Numbered from the stretch's first letter, positions 6,869 through 16,474 are shown. The stretch is 64,000 nucleotides of DNA from an uncultured Pseudomonadales bacterium (GCA_947258825.1 CAMYJX010000004.1:112316-176315); one strand, 5' to 3'. Notes: generated by a model from the letters alone, not told the origin. Numbers and translations are program-made.

Positions 6869-9604
6869 ATGGCGGCGAAGCGCCCAGCTGATGCAGGTTC
6901 CGAGGCCCAGGCCCCCGTCATCCTCGTCGATGGTTCGTCCTATCTGTTTCGCGCCTACCACGCGCTGCCGGCGCTGACCGCATCGGACGGCACGCCGACG
7001 GGTGCGATCCGGGGCGTCATCGGCATGCTGAGGAAGCTGGTTAAGGATTACCCGGGTAGCGCCATCGCCGTGGTTTTCGACGCCAAAGGCAAGACCTTCC
7101 GTAACGATCTGTATCCGGAATACAAGGCCAATCGGCCCCCCATGCCGGACGAGCTGCGAGTGCAGATCCAGCCCATCCACGAGATCATTCGAGCCATGGG
7201 CCTGCCCCTCATCGTTGTTCCTGATGTGGAGGCCGACGATGTAATCGGCACCTTGGCCACTCAGGCGACGACGGAGCAGCGGCACACCATCGTTTCCACC
7301 AGCGACAAGGACATGGCTCAGCTCGTCAGCGATCATGTCACCCTCGTAAACACCATGACCGACACGACGCTCGACCGCGACGGCGTCCTGGAGAAATTCG
7401 GCGTTCCGCCTGAGCGCATCATCGATTATCTGGCGCTCATGGGCGACACCGTAGACAACATTCCGGGAGTTTCGAAGGTTGGCCCCAAGACCGCGGCCAA
7501 GTGGCTCTCTGAATTTGGCAGCCTGGATCAGATTGTCGCGCGGGCGGCGGAGGTAAAAGGAAAAGTGGGTGAGAATTTGCGGTCGAGCCTGGAACAGCTG
7601 CCGCTGTCGAAGGAGCTCACCACCATCAAGTGCGATGTGGATCTAGATCTTGGAATAGGAGATCTGGTGGCGGCGCCGGCGGACGAAGAAGCGCTTGGGG
7701 CCCTTTTTGAAAAGCTGGAGTTCAAATCCTGGTTATCGGAAATCCGGGGCGGTGATTCGCCCGAATCTTCCACCGACGCTCCCGTCGGGAACTCCGCGCG
7801 GGATTACGAGGTGATCGACAGCGAAGAAAAGCTGAGCCGCTGGGTCGAACGCCTCGAGCAAGCGGAGCTCATCGCCTTCGATACTGAAACCACCAGCGTC
7901 AATTACATGGATGCGGAGCTGGTTGGGTTCTCGTTCGCGGTGGAATCAGGCAGCGCGGCGTATCTTCCTGTCGGTCACGATTACGTTGGTGTCCCGACGC
8001 AGCTGTCGTTGAGCGCGGTGCTCGAGCGCCTGACTCCGCTGCTCGAAGATCCGAAGCAAGCGAAGGTCGGCCAGAATCTGAAGTATGACCTCAGCGTGCT
8101 GGCCCGGTATGGCGTTCGGCTTGCGGGTATCCGGCACGACACGATGCTGGAGTCTTACGTGCTGAACAGCGTTTCAGGCCGACACAACATGGATGCCATG
8201 GCGCAGCGCTATCTCGGGCTGGAAACCGTTCACTACGAGGACGTTGCCGGCAAAGGGGCCAAGCAGATCACGTTTGATCAAGTTCCGATCGAGCAGGCGG
8301 CCGACTATGCCGCAGAAGACGCCGACGTCACCCTGCAGCTGCACCAGACGCTTTGGCCCAGGCTGGAATCAGAGCCCGCACTGCGCAGGGTATACGAGAA
8401 AATTGAGGTGCCCCTAGTACCAGTGCTTTCGCGCATCGAGCGCAACGGCGCCCTGGTGGACGGTGCCCTGCTGGATGAGTTCAGCCGCGAGCTGGGGGGT
8501 CGGCTGCAGGCGCTGACCGAGGAGGCCTGGGCCATGGCCGGGCAGGAGTTCAACCTGGATTCACCGAAGCAGCTGCAAGGGATACTGTATGACAAGCTGC
8601 AGCTACCGGTGCTGAAGAAAACGCCCAAAGGACAGCCGTCGACGGCGGAGCCGGTGCTGCAGGATCTGGCCCAGGACTACGATCTGCCTCGGCTGATCAT
8701 GGATTACCGAACCCTGGCGAAGCTCAAATCCACCTATTCAGACAAGCTCCCCCTGCAGATCAACCAGAAAACGGGACGGATTCATACGTCTTATCATCAG
8801 GCGGTGACAGCTACCGGCCGCCTGTCCTCGTCGGATCCAAATCTGCAGAACATTCCTGTTCGGCATGCTGAAGGGCGCCGCATCAGGCAGGCTTTCGTAG
8901 CACCTCCGGGAAAACGAATCGTTGCCGCCGACTACTCCCAGATAGAGCTGCGCATCATGGCCCACCTGTCTCAGGATGAGGGGCTCATGTCGGCATTTGC
9001 CGAAAATCAGGACATCCATCGTGCCACCGCGGCGGAGGTTTTCGGCTTGAGCCTGAGCGAAGTGTCCGACGAGCAGAGGCGCAGCGCCAAGGCGATCAAC
9101 TTCGGGCTGATCTACGGCATGTCCGCATTCGGTCTGTCTCGTCAGTTGAGCGTTTCGCGCGCGCTCGCCCAGGATTACATCGACCGTTACTTCGAGCGGT
9201 ATCCGGGTGTCAGGGCTTATATGGACGCGACCCGGGCGCTTGCCCACGACCAGGGCTACGTGGAAACGGTATTTGGCAGACGCCTTTACCTGCCGGAGAT
9301 CAATTCCAGCAATGGTCAGCGCAAGCAGGCGGCAGAACGCACGGCGATCAACGCGCCCATGCAGGGTTCAGCCGCTGACATCATAAAGCGCGCGATGATT
9401 GAGGTGGACGAGTGGCTTGCGGGCTCCGGGCTCGACGCGCTGATCATCATGCAGGTCCATGACGAGCTGGTATTCGAAGTGGCGGAAAACCAGGTGGATG
9501 AGCTGATCAGCGGGGCGACCCAGCGTATGGAGCGGGGAGCCGACCTGAACGTTCCGCTGATTGTGGATACCGGAATCGGCAGCAATTGGGACCAGGCGCA
9601 CTAG
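6869..9604 (+). CDS. polA: DNA polymerase I
   Basis: 911 aa, full length. The 5'-3' exonuclease domain comes first (VDGSSYLFRAYHAL at the N-terminus; DNIPGVSKVGPKTA near 195). The 3'-5' proofreading domain follows with an intact DxE (AFDTETTSVNYM near 335), and the polymerase domain carries motif A DYSQIELRIMAHL, motif B KAINFGLIYGMSAFGLS and motif C QVHDELVFEV. It fills gaps and removes RNA primers. A good ribosome site (AGGGAG) precedes the ATG. The gene ends 4 bases into engB, which is convergent. Confidence 0.97.
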   Translation: MAAKRPADAGSEAQAPVILVDGSSYLFRAYHALPALTASDGTPTGAIRGVIGMLRKLVKDYPGSAIAVVFDAKGKTFRNDLYPEYKANRPPMPDELRVQIQPIHEIIRAMGLPLIVVPDVEADDVIGTLATQATTEQRHTIVSTSDKDMAQLVSDHVTLVNTMTDTTLDRDGVLEKFGVPPERIIDYLALMGDTVDNIPGVSKVGPKTAAKWLSEFGSLDQIVARAAEVKGKVGENLRSSLEQLPLSKELTTIKCDVDLDLGIGDLVAAPADEEALGALFEKLEFKSWLSEIRGGDSPESSTDAPVGNSARDYEVIDSEEKLSRWVERLEQAELIAFDTETTSVNYMDAELVGFSFAVESGSAAYLPVGHDYVGVPTQLSLSAVLERLTPLLEDPKQAKVGQNLKYDLSVLARYGVRLAGIRHDTMLESYVLNSVSGRHNMDAMAQRYLGLETVHYEDVAGKGAKQITFDQVPIEQAADYAAEDADVTLQLHQTLWPRLESEPALRRVYEKIEVPLVPVLSRIERNGALVDGALLDEFSRELGGRLQALTEEAWAMAGQEFNLDSPKQLQGILYDKLQLPVLKKTPKGQPSTAEPVLQDLAQDYDLPRLIMDYRTLAKLKSTYSDKLPLQINQKTGRIHTSYHQAVTATGRLSSSDPNLQNIPVRHAEGRRIRQAFVAPPGKRIVAADYSQIELRIMAHLSQDEGLMSAFAENQDIHRATAAEVFGLSLSEVSDEQRRSAKAINFGLIYGMSAFGLSRQLSVSRALAQDYIDRYFERYPGVRAYMDATRALAHDQGYVETVFGRRLYLPEINSSNGQRKQAAERTAINAPMQGSAADIIKRAMIEVDEWLAGSGLDALIIMQVHDELVFEVAENQVDELISGATQRMERGADLNVPLIVDTGIGSNWDQAH

Positions 9605-10275
9605 CCGGGCTTCTCCTCTGTCAGCCGGCTCCTCAGGAAGTCGAGCAGCTCCGGCAGGCCGAGGCCGGCTACGGCGGAAAAAGCGATGGTGCGTATCAGG
9701 GGTCGGTTCTGAAGCTGGCTGCTTACCATCTTCAGCGTGCGCTGCCGGACGCCGTACTTGAGCTTGTCGGCTTTGTTGAGGAGGATCAGCATTGGCAGCT
9801 CGGAAGCGGTCGCCCATTCGATGACCTCCAGGTCGTAAGCCTGCAGCGGATGGCGAATGTCCATCACCAGAACCAGGGCGACCAGGTTATCCCGATGGGA
9901 CAGATACTCGTTTACGGCCGCCTGCCATCTGGCCTGCTCCTTGCGCCCCGCCTTGGCGTATCCATATCCGGGCAGATCCACCAGGCGGCCATCGCTGATG
10001 GCGCCTCCAGCGTCCTGCACCGAAAAGAAGTTGAGCAGCTGGGTGCGGCCTGGAGTCTTGCTGACTTTGGCCGTCTGGCGGCTCCCCGAAAGGCGGTTGA
10101 GGACGCTGGACTTGCCGGCGTTTGACCGGCCCGCGAAGGCCACCTCGGGCGCCTCGTCAGCGGGGCATGAAGCAAGGTCCGGCGCGCTGGTCGTAAAGCT
10201 CAGGGTGAGCCGTGGGGTATCCTGCTGCGGTGAGGGTCGGGTGGAGGATTTCCGGTCTGTTCTGGTCTTGCTCAA
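9601..10275 (-). CDS. engB: Ribosome biogenesis GTP-binding protein YsxC/EngB
   Basis: 224 aa. The G motifs are all present: GRSNAGKSS (G1), DLPGYG (G3) and NKADK (G4). It is a circularly standard TRAFAC GTPase acting in assembly of the large ribosomal subunit. The first in-frame start is a TTG at 10275. About 40 residues rich in Ser/Thr/Pro precede the G domain, normal for the family. It overlaps the polA stop by 4 bases tail to tail, and lies back to back with the cytochrome c4 gene, with the shared upstream region at 10276–10535. Confidence 0.94.
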   Translation of the reverse strand: MSKTRTDRKSSTRPSPQQDTPRLTLSFTTSAPDLASCPADEAPEVAFAGRSNAGKSSVLNRLSGSRQTAKVSKTPGRTQLLNFFSVQDAGGAISDGRLVDLPGYGYAKAGRKEQARWQAAVNEYLSHRDNLVALVLVMDIRHPLQAYDLEVIEWATASELPMLILLNKADKLKYGVRQRTLKMVSSQLQNRPLIRTIAFSAVAGLGLPELLDFLRSRLTEEKPG

Positions 10276-10280
10276 CGGAC

Positions 10281-10308
10281 TGTGACTCGGCGAAAGTTGG
10301 TATATAAT
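10281..10308 (+). promoter_or_regulatory. Putative promoter upstream of cytochrome c4
   Basis: A perfect TATAAT (10303–10308) stands alone in the GC-rich gap between the divergent engB and cytochrome c4 genes. TGTGAC at 10281–10286 is a weak -35 candidate with 16 bases between. Transcription would run toward cytochrome c4 with a leader of about 220 bases. That leader includes the GC-rich GGCCC/GGGCC arms and a GCTTCGAAGC tetraloop hairpin near 10312–10340. Confidence 0.35.
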
Positions 10309-10535
10309 TCGGGCCCCCTTTTGCGGCTTCGAAGCGGGCCGACAGGGTCAGATGACGTCAAGGTTAACCGTTCTGCGGTCAGAAAGGTGCCCAGGACGGT
10401 CGAGGCAGAAGATCTTCGCCGCCCTCTGCATGATTGGCCGGTCCCTGATAAGCCATGGCAGGGGCCACGGACGGCGTTCGAATGTTTGGAAGAATTCCTG
10501 GTGAGGGTAGGCCACAGGGTTCGCGTGAAGGATTA

Positions 10536-11171
10536 ATGGACATGCAAATGCGTTGGTTGTTGGCGGTCATGCTGTGTGCAGGGACTGCTATTCTGAGTGG
10601 CACCGCCTCGGCGGCAGGCGATCCGGATGCGGGGAAATCGCAGTCTGTCGTTTGCGCTGCCTGCCATGGGCAGGACGGCGCTTCCCCCATCGACCCCAGT
10701 TACGCGATGCTCGCTGGCCAGAACGAAAAGTACCTCATGCGGCAGCTGCAGATGTTCCAGAGCGGCGAGCGGTATGCTCAGCTGATGGTGGGACAGCTGA
10801 ATGGCAAAAGCGAGCAGGATCTGGCCGATCTGGCCGCTTATTACGCGTCTTTGCCTGCCAAAGTTTCCCAGGCGGACTCCGATGACGAGACGCTTGCCCG
10901 AGCGGAAGCCATTTATCGCGGCGGCATTCTAGGCAAAAAGGTTGCCGCTTGCTCGGGCTGTCATGCCCCGGGTGGTGGTGGTAACGCGCCAGCGGGCTTT
11001 CCCAGGGTCGGTGGGCAGTCTGCCGCCTACACGATCAATCAGCTCACCGCCTATCGTGAGGGCCAGAGAAAAACCGACGAGATCTATGGGGCCATGATGC
11101 GTGGCGTCGCTTCCCGGCTGACGGATACGGAGATCGCAGAGCTGGCCGCCTACCTCCAGGGGCTGTATTGA
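10536..11171 (+). CDS. Diheme cytochrome c4
   Basis: 211 aa from the ATG at 10536; a second Met two codons later is also possible. A clear signal peptide (about residues 1–24, ending TASAAG) leads to two similar class I cytochrome domains. Heme motifs are CAACH near residue 44 and CSGCH near 148. Methionine ligands probably lie in the MLAGQ and MRGVAS regions. It carries electrons to terminal oxidases in the periplasm. The gene is followed by dsbA and an EEP hydrolase, the conserved cc4–dsbA order of Pseudomonas-like bacteria. Confidence 0.93.
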   Translation: MDMQMRWLLAVMLCAGTAILSGTASAAGDPDAGKSQSVVCAACHGQDGASPIDPSYAMLAGQNEKYLMRQLQMFQSGERYAQLMVGQLNGKSEQDLADLAAYYASLPAKVSQADSDDETLARAEAIYRGGILGKKVAACSGCHAPGGGGNAPAGFPRVGGQSAAYTINQLTAYREGQRKTDEIYGAMMRGVASRLTDTEIAELAAYLQGLY

Positions 11172-11411
11172 GCGAACCCCTGTTGGCACTTCCCCGCGAA
11201 GGGGTGGTCTAAAAAGTTGGATAACGAAGTTTCGCCCTGCCGGCCTTACAATCGTACGATCGGTTGCAGCATGTGCCTCTCGCTGGGTGGTCTGGCGTAG
11301 TGCTTCTCAGCAAAGGTCCGTGCGAGCTGATGCGGACCGGCCCGGTTTCGAAGCACCGTCACGGGTTTTTGACGCGAAACGGTTAAAATCAGGGTTGAAA
11401 AGGACAATTTG

Positions 11412-12155
11412 GTGAAGCAATTGGCGCTGATTTGGGATTCGCGGTTTCCGGCATGGGTGATGGCCGTTTTGCTTGTTTTCAGCACGCCCGTACTCGGGCA
11501 GACCGATGAGGCTCCCGGGGCTGAGGCGGCAGCTGCCCCGGAGACGGAGGCCGCGAAGCCTGGCCCGGCGCTCCGGTTCGAGGAAGGTGTCAGCTACGAG
11601 CGGCTACCCGTCGTCGTCGAGGCTCGAGACCCCTCGAAAATCGAGGTGGTGGAGGTTTTCTCCTATGCCTGTATCCACTGTAAAACCTTTGAGCCCGCGG
11701 TAGAGGCGTGGGCTGTCGAGACCCCCGAGGACATCGATTTCTATCGGATGCCGGCGACTTTCAACCAGACCTGGACCGTACTGGCTCAGGGCTATTACAC
11801 CGCTGAGGCCCTTGGTGTTCTCGATCAGGTGCATCCAGCCATGTTCCGCGCAATCCATGATCGCGGGGTCAACGCGGCCGACCCGGAACTCATGGCGCAG
11901 CTCTTCGAAGCTTCGGCGGGCGTGACGCCTGCGCAGTTCAATCAGGTCTTCAATTCTTTCAGCGTCCGCAGCCGGGTTCAGCAGGCAGACGCGCGGGGTC
12001 GCGTCTACCGCATCACCGGAACCCCGACGATGATCGTTGACGGCACCTATCGGGTGGATGCTCGGATGGCGGGTAGCCACGGTAACATGCTGCAAGTGGT
12101 TGATTTCCTGGTCGAACAGCAGCGGGCTGCTGGTCAGTCGGCCGCGGGCAGCTGA
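11412..12155 (+). CDS. dsbA: Thiol:disulfide interchange protein DsbA, CIHC active site
   Basis: 247 aa from a GTG with AGGA 7 bases upstream; a TTG one codon earlier is the alternative. The N-terminus has a membrane segment (VMAVLLVFSTPVLG) serving as a signal, then an acidic Ala/Glu/Pro-rich linker of about 25 residues. The thioredoxin domain shows FSYACIHCKTFEP, giving CIHC instead of the classical CPHC, and the cis-proline loop TGTPTMIV. It oxidises periplasmic cysteines, including those of the upstream cytochrome class. The CxxC dipeptide sets redox strength, so Ile-His may shift it. Confidence 0.9.
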   Translation: MKQLALIWDSRFPAWVMAVLLVFSTPVLGQTDEAPGAEAAAAPETEAAKPGPALRFEEGVSYERLPVVVEARDPSKIEVVEVFSYACIHCKTFEPAVEAWAVETPEDIDFYRMPATFNQTWTVLAQGYYTAEALGVLDQVHPAMFRAIHDRGVNAADPELMAQLFEASAGVTPAQFNQVFNSFSVRSRVQQADARGRVYRITGTPTMIVDGTYRVDARMAGSHGNMLQVVDFLVEQQRAAGQSAAGS

Positions 12156-12179
12156 GCAGGTCGATAAAGGACAATAGAA

Positions 12180-13106
12180 ATGCAGGATAGTCCACAGACC
12201 TCTCCCAAGGAGGCCGTTAGACTCTTCGCGAAGTCTCTGGAGCAATCTGCCATGCTGGCCTGGGCCAGGCGCGGAGAGATACGTTCGGTGCCAGCGGCCC
12301 CGGCAATCACCGCCCACTCTACCGAACAAAGCCTTCACGATGGCCGCGCTCCCCTGCGCTTCCTTTCTTTCAACATTCAAGTCGGTATCGGCACGTCCAA
12401 GTACCGGCACTACCTGACGAAGGGTTGGAAGCACCTGTTGCCGCATGAGCGGGCGCAGCTGAACCTTGAGCGCATTGCTGATGTGGTAGCGGGATACGAT
12501 TTCGTCGCGTTGCAGGAGATCGACGGCGGCAGCATGCGCAGCAGCTACGTCAATCAGGTGGAGTTCATCGCCGAATGCGCGCGTTTTCCCTACTGGTACA
12601 CGCAGCTCAATCGAGATCTTGGCCCTCTGGCTCAGCATGGGAATGGGCTGCTGTCCCGGCTGTCACCCATGGACATGGAAGACCACAAGCTGCCAGGGGC
12701 TATTCCCGGACGCGGCGCCATCGTTGCGCGGCTTCCGTATGGTGACGTCAGCGTGCTGGTGGTGCTTCTGCACCTGTCGCTGGGCGAGCGCTCCCGCCGC
12801 CTGCAGCTCGAGTACGTCAGGAATCTAATCGACGGCCAGCAGCATGTTGTGCTCATGGGCGATATGAACAGCCATCTTTCGGAACTGCTGTTTAATTCAC
12901 CCTTGGCTGAAACCAGCCTGATGCCGGCGGCTGGCCAGGTTCAACCGACCTACCCCTCGTGGCGACCGCTGCGAGCGCTTGACCATGTGCTGGTCTCCCC
13001 CTGCCTGGCAATTCGCGATTACGAGGTGCTGGATTGCCGGCTGTCGGACCACCGACCCATATCGGTGACCCTGGAACTGGCAGACCGGCCGGTCGGCCGT
13101 CAGTAG
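12180..13106 (+). CDS. Endonuclease/exonuclease/phosphatase (EEP) family hydrolase
   Basis: 308 aa. EEP motifs are in order: FLSFNIQVGIG near residue 60, ALQEIDGG near 113, LMGDMNSHL near 222, LDHVLVS near 268 and LSDHRPIS near 288. These supply the metal ligands and the catalytic His/Asp pairs. The substrate is unknown; members cleave DNA, RNA, phospholipids or inositol phosphates. It sits 24 bases after dsbA, a pairing seen widely in Pseudomonas-like genomes, and probably shares its transcript. No signal peptide is visible. Confidence 0.9.
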   Translation: MQDSPQTSPKEAVRLFAKSLEQSAMLAWARRGEIRSVPAAPAITAHSTEQSLHDGRAPLRFLSFNIQVGIGTSKYRHYLTKGWKHLLPHERAQLNLERIADVVAGYDFVALQEIDGGSMRSSYVNQVEFIAECARFPYWYTQLNRDLGPLAQHGNGLLSRLSPMDMEDHKLPGAIPGRGAIVARLPYGDVSVLVVLLHLSLGERSRRLQLEYVRNLIDGQQHVVLMGDMNSHLSELLFNSPLAETSLMPAAGQVQPTYPSWRPLRALDHVLVSPCLAIRDYEVLDCRLSDHRPISVTLELADRPVGRQ

Positions 13107-13153
13107 TCAGGCCGCCCTCCAGGCGCAGTAGCCGCCTCACGTCGGCTCGAATA

Positions 13154-13505
13154 TCACCCGGTTTTTTTGTCGGCGGCCCGGCTCGACGCGCCCCCGGTTT
13201 CCAGAGATTCAGCACGCGGCCGACAGCTAACCTCGTCTGAACGGCCCTGGAAGATCAGATTGCCGGTCGTGCTCAACAGGCCGCCATTCCAGCTGGAGCC
13301 GTGCTGGGCACGCCAGGCTTCGGCGCCGCTTTCTGCGTCGTGCGCCCGGATCACAGACCAGGAGCCGGTGGAATAGAGCACCCCGTCGACGACGATGAGT
13401 GTGGCCTGAAGCGCTGCTCGTCGTAAGTCCGGCCGTGACTCAGCCAGTTGCCGGACTCTGCATCCGCGGCGCGAATGCGCGCGCCAGCAGGATTCGTTGG
13501 ATCAT
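13154..13505 (-). pseudogene. Remnant of a PQQ-dependent alcohol dehydrogenase
   Basis: Translation of the minus strand gives three pieces that belong to PQQ quinoprotein dehydrogenases but are not contiguous in such proteins. The N-terminal piece ends [14 protein letters not shown]. After a frame change comes a piece with [20 protein letters not shown]. Fused to it is [17 protein letters not shown], which normally lies several hundred residues further on. Intact enzymes are 550–700 aa, and less than 120 residues remain. This is a gene reduced by several internal deletions and frameshifts. No intact copy is in the window. Confidence 0.65.
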
Positions 13506-13753
13506 TCCCTTCCCCTCAATCTTTGATACAGGCGGTTTCGTCTTTGCGTTCGAGTTTACAAAAAGAACCCGCCGAACCGCCGCGTACCCGGCGCTCTCAG
13601 GCTATGGACCCTGGTGCCCGGTTGGCGTACGTTGTGCAGATACGAGGGCCACGCAGACGCGCGAGACCAGAAGCAGGTACGCGGGCAGTTGCGCGGAACA
13701 ACGTGCGCGGGTAGCTGCACGGAACAACAAAAGGTGCAAGGTTAATCGGTCAG
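13506..13753. other. Leader region of aceE with no gene seen
   Basis: Between the dehydrogenase remnant and aceE I see no convincing coding sequence on either strand. The region ends with an imperfect direct repeat directly before the aceE start (listed separately). No clear sigma-70 promoter stands out. Confidence 0.5.
13681..13728 (+). repeat. Two imperfect 22-bp direct repeats before aceE
   Basis: GCGGGCAGTTGCGCGGAACA+AC (13681–13702) recurs with three changes at 13707–13728, 26 bases apart. The pair lies 26 bases before the aceE ATG, so it would be in the mRNA leader or a regulator site. Confidence 0.7.
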
Positions 13754-16474
13754 ATGTCGAGCAGTTGGACACCGCACCGGGACGACATCCAGGTTGGCGA
13801 TAGCGGGTCAGGCCCCGACGATTCGTTGGATGCCGATGACTGGCTGGAAGAGCAGCAGGAATGGGTGGACGCGCTGGATGACCTGCTTAGCCACCGCGGC
13901 TCGGAAGGCGCTCGGGCGCTGCTGCACAAGCTCCAGGGGCATCTCAGCCGTCGCGGTTTCGTGCTCACCGATGCCGCGCTTAATACGCCTTATAAGAACA
14001 CCATCGAGGTCCGAGATCAGCCTGCCTATCCGGGCAACGTCGAGCTGGAAACTCGAATAGGCAACATCATCCGCTGGAATGCGGTGGCCATGGTGCTGCA
14101 GGCCTATGACAGCGGGTCGGGCGTCGGCGGCCACATCGCCACCTATTTGTCGGCGGCCACCATGATGGAAGTAGGCTTCAATCACGTCTTTCGTGCCCGC
14201 AGCGCGACCTACGGTGGCGATCAGGTCCATTTTCAGGCGCACACCGCCCCCGGCGTTTATGCCAGAGCTTTCCTCGAAGGTCGATTGACAGAATCTCAGC
14301 TCCGCAATTTCCGTCGTGAGCTGGCGGCCGGGGGCGGTTTGCCCTCTTATCCGCATCCCCGCCGGCTTCCCTGGTTCTGGCAGATGCCCTGCGCCAGCAT
14401 GGGGCTCTCTACGCCCAGCGCGATCTATCAGGCCCGCTTCGCCAAATACCTTGAGAGTAGAGGGCTCAAAGCCAAAGACGGCGGAAAGATCTGGACGTTC
14501 ATCGGTGATGGAGAAGCAGACGAGCCGGAAGTGCTCGGGACCATCAACATCGCCAGTCGGGAGCGGCTGGATAATTTTGTGCTGGTGATCAACTGCAACC
14601 TGCAGCGGCTTGATGGGCCCGTTCGTGGAAATGGCAAAATCATACAGGAGCTGGAGCGGTCGTTTCGGGGCGCCGATTGGCACGTAGTCAAGGTCATCTG
14701 GGGCAGCGGATGGGACCCTCTGCTGGACCGTGACGAGCACGGCACCCTGCAGGCCCGGATGGAACAGGCTGTCGATGGCGACTATCAGTTTTACAGCGTT
14801 TCATCTGGCGATGCGGTACGCGAGCACTGGGTTGAAGACACGCCGGAGCTGAGAGAGCTGATGAAAACGCTCTCGGATGAGGAAATCCGCTCGATAAAGC
14901 GCGGCGGGCAGGATCACAAGAAGATCTACGCGGCTTTCCATCACGCCGCTGAGGTTCAAGGCAAACCCTGCGTCGTCCTGCTCAAGACGGTCAAGGGAGA
15001 CGGCCTTGGCCCTGGAGCGGAAGCCAGCAACACGGTCCATCAGAAAAAGTATCTCAGCCCCGAAGAGCGTCGAGAGCTGGCCAAGCGCCTGGACATACCC
15101 CTGGACGACGATGCAGTGACCCGGGCGGCCTTCTACCGGCCGGCGGAAGATTCTGAGGAGATTCGCTACCTGAAGGCCCGCCGGCAGGCGCTGGGCGGCA
15201 ACCTGCCTGCACGCGAAGTTCGCTGCCAACGACTGGCACCGCCGCCTCTGGACCTCTTCAAGGACGTGCTTAAGGGGTCGACTCGAGAGGTTTCTACCAC
15301 CATGGTGGTTGTTCGCATGCTATCGAAGCTTCTCCGCGATCGGGATATCGGCCGCTACGTTGTCCCCATCGTGCCGGACGAGGCCCGAACCTTCGGCATG
15401 GACGGGCTATTTCCCCAGGCGGGCATCTACTCACCTGCCGGTCAACGCTATCAGCCCGTGGATGCTGGATCCATAGCCCCGTATCGGGAGGCAGAGGACG
15501 GGCAGATACTGCAGGAAGGCATTTGCGAAACCGGGGCGATGGCGTCCTTCATGGCCGCCGGTACGGCCTATGCGAACTATGGCTTACCGATGATCCCCTT
15601 CTACATCTTCTACTCCATGTTCGGGTTCCAGCGGGTGGGAGACATGATCTGGGCGTGTGGAGATATGCTTTGCAAAGGCTTCCTCCTGGGCGGCACTTCG
15701 GGGCGGACCACGCTCAACGGGGAAGGCGTGCAGCACCAGGATGGTCATTCTCACCTGCTCGCAGCCACCGTGCCCAACCTCAAGAGCTACGATCCGGCTT
15801 TCGGCTACGAAATCGCGCTGATCGTCCGGGAAGGTATCCGGCGCATGTATGCCGAGCAGGAGAACCTTTTCTATTATCTCACCGTCACCAACCAGCCTTA
15901 CCCCATGCCGCCGCTGCAGGACGATGCCGGCGTGGAAGAGGGCGTTCTCAGCGGAATGTACTGCTTCGCACGCCGGGCCGGGGCGGCGGTCAATCTCATG
16001 GGCAGTGGGGCCATCATGCACGAGGTGCTGCGAGCCCGGACCCTGTTGGCCGAATTAGGCGTCGTCTGCAGCGTCTGGAGCGTAACCAGCTACACAGAGC
16101 TGACCCGCCAGGCGCTTGCAGCAGAGAGGGCAACGCTTCTTGGCGCCGAGGGAGCCGACGGTCTGTGTCCAGTCACCGAGTTGCTGCAGGATGAGCAGGG
16201 CATCTTTGTTGCGGCTACCGACTATATGAAGGCGCTGCCGATGAGCATCTCTCGCTGGGTCCCCGGTCCCTTTACCGTTCTGGGGACGGATGGGTTCGGG
16301 TTGTCCGAGGCCCGTCCTGATCTGCGGAATTACTTCGAAGTTTCAGCGGAATGGATTGCTTTTGCTGCCCTGTCCACCCTGGCCCAGAATGACAAATGGG
16401 ATCGTGAAGCCGCTGTGGCTTTTGCCCGGGATGCGGGGCTGGACCTGACGAAAATGGATCCCGCTTCTTTGTGA
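13754..16474 (+). CDS. aceE: Pyruvate dehydrogenase E1 component, homodimeric (AceE)
   Basis: 906 aa, full length for the E. coli-type E1. It decarboxylates pyruvate with thiamine diphosphate and passes acetyl to E2. The ThDP motif is visible as IGDGEADEPE near residue 250 followed by NCNLQRLDGPV. The E1 His-loop HTVHQKKY-like segment and the family-typical FQRVGDMIWACGD are present. aceF does not follow; a sulfotransferase does. The stop codon lies inside a 14-bp tandem repeat that runs to the next start. Confidence 0.96.
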   Translation: MSSSWTPHRDDIQVGDSGSGPDDSLDADDWLEEQQEWVDALDDLLSHRGSEGARALLHKLQGHLSRRGFVLTDAALNTPYKNTIEVRDQPAYPGNVELETRIGNIIRWNAVAMVLQAYDSGSGVGGHIATYLSAATMMEVGFNHVFRARSATYGGDQVHFQAHTAPGVYARAFLEGRLTESQLRNFRRELAAGGGLPSYPHPRRLPWFWQMPCASMGLSTPSAIYQARFAKYLESRGLKAKDGGKIWTFIGDGEADEPEVLGTINIASRERLDNFVLVINCNLQRLDGPVRGNGKIIQELERSFRGADWHVVKVIWGSGWDPLLDRDEHGTLQARMEQAVDGDYQFYSVSSGDAVREHWVEDTPELRELMKTLSDEEIRSIKRGGQDHKKIYAAFHHAAEVQGKPCVVLLKTVKGDGLGPGAEASNTVHQKKYLSPEERRELAKRLDIPLDDDAVTRAAFYRPAEDSEEIRYLKARRQALGGNLPAREVRCQRLAPPPLDLFKDVLKGSTREVSTTMVVVRMLSKLLRDRDIGRYVVPIVPDEARTFGMDGLFPQAGIYSPAGQRYQPVDAGSIAPYREAEDGQILQEGICETGAMASFMAAGTAYANYGLPMIPFYIFYSMFGFQRVGDMIWACGDMLCKGFLLGGTSGRTTLNGEGVQHQDGHSHLLAATVPNLKSYDPAFGYEIALIVREGIRRMYAEQENLFYYLTVTNQPYPMPPLQDDAGVEEGVLSGMYCFARRAGAAVNLMGSGAIMHEVLRARTLLAELGVVCSVWSVTSYTELTRQALAAERATLLGAEGADGLCPVTELLQDEQGIFVAATDYMKALPMSISRWVPGPFTVLGTDGFGLSEARPDLRNYFEVSAEWIAFAALSTLAQNDKWDREAAVAFARDAGLDLTKMDPASL

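Noticed and set aside
6773..7336. N-terminal extension of the DUF2782 frame
   Set aside because: It is antisense to polA, and the family protein ends its homology well downstream of there.
10282..10536. Open frame of 84 codons before cytochrome c4
   Set aside because: No ribosome site, no known pattern, and it overlaps the likely promoter and leader.
11180..11215. CCCC-GCGAA-GGGG hairpin after cytochrome c4 as a terminator
   Set aside because: The stem is only four pairs and lacks a T-run.
15523..16194. 223-codon plus-strand frame inside aceE
   Set aside because: Shadow of aceE in a GC-rich gene; low-complexity translation.
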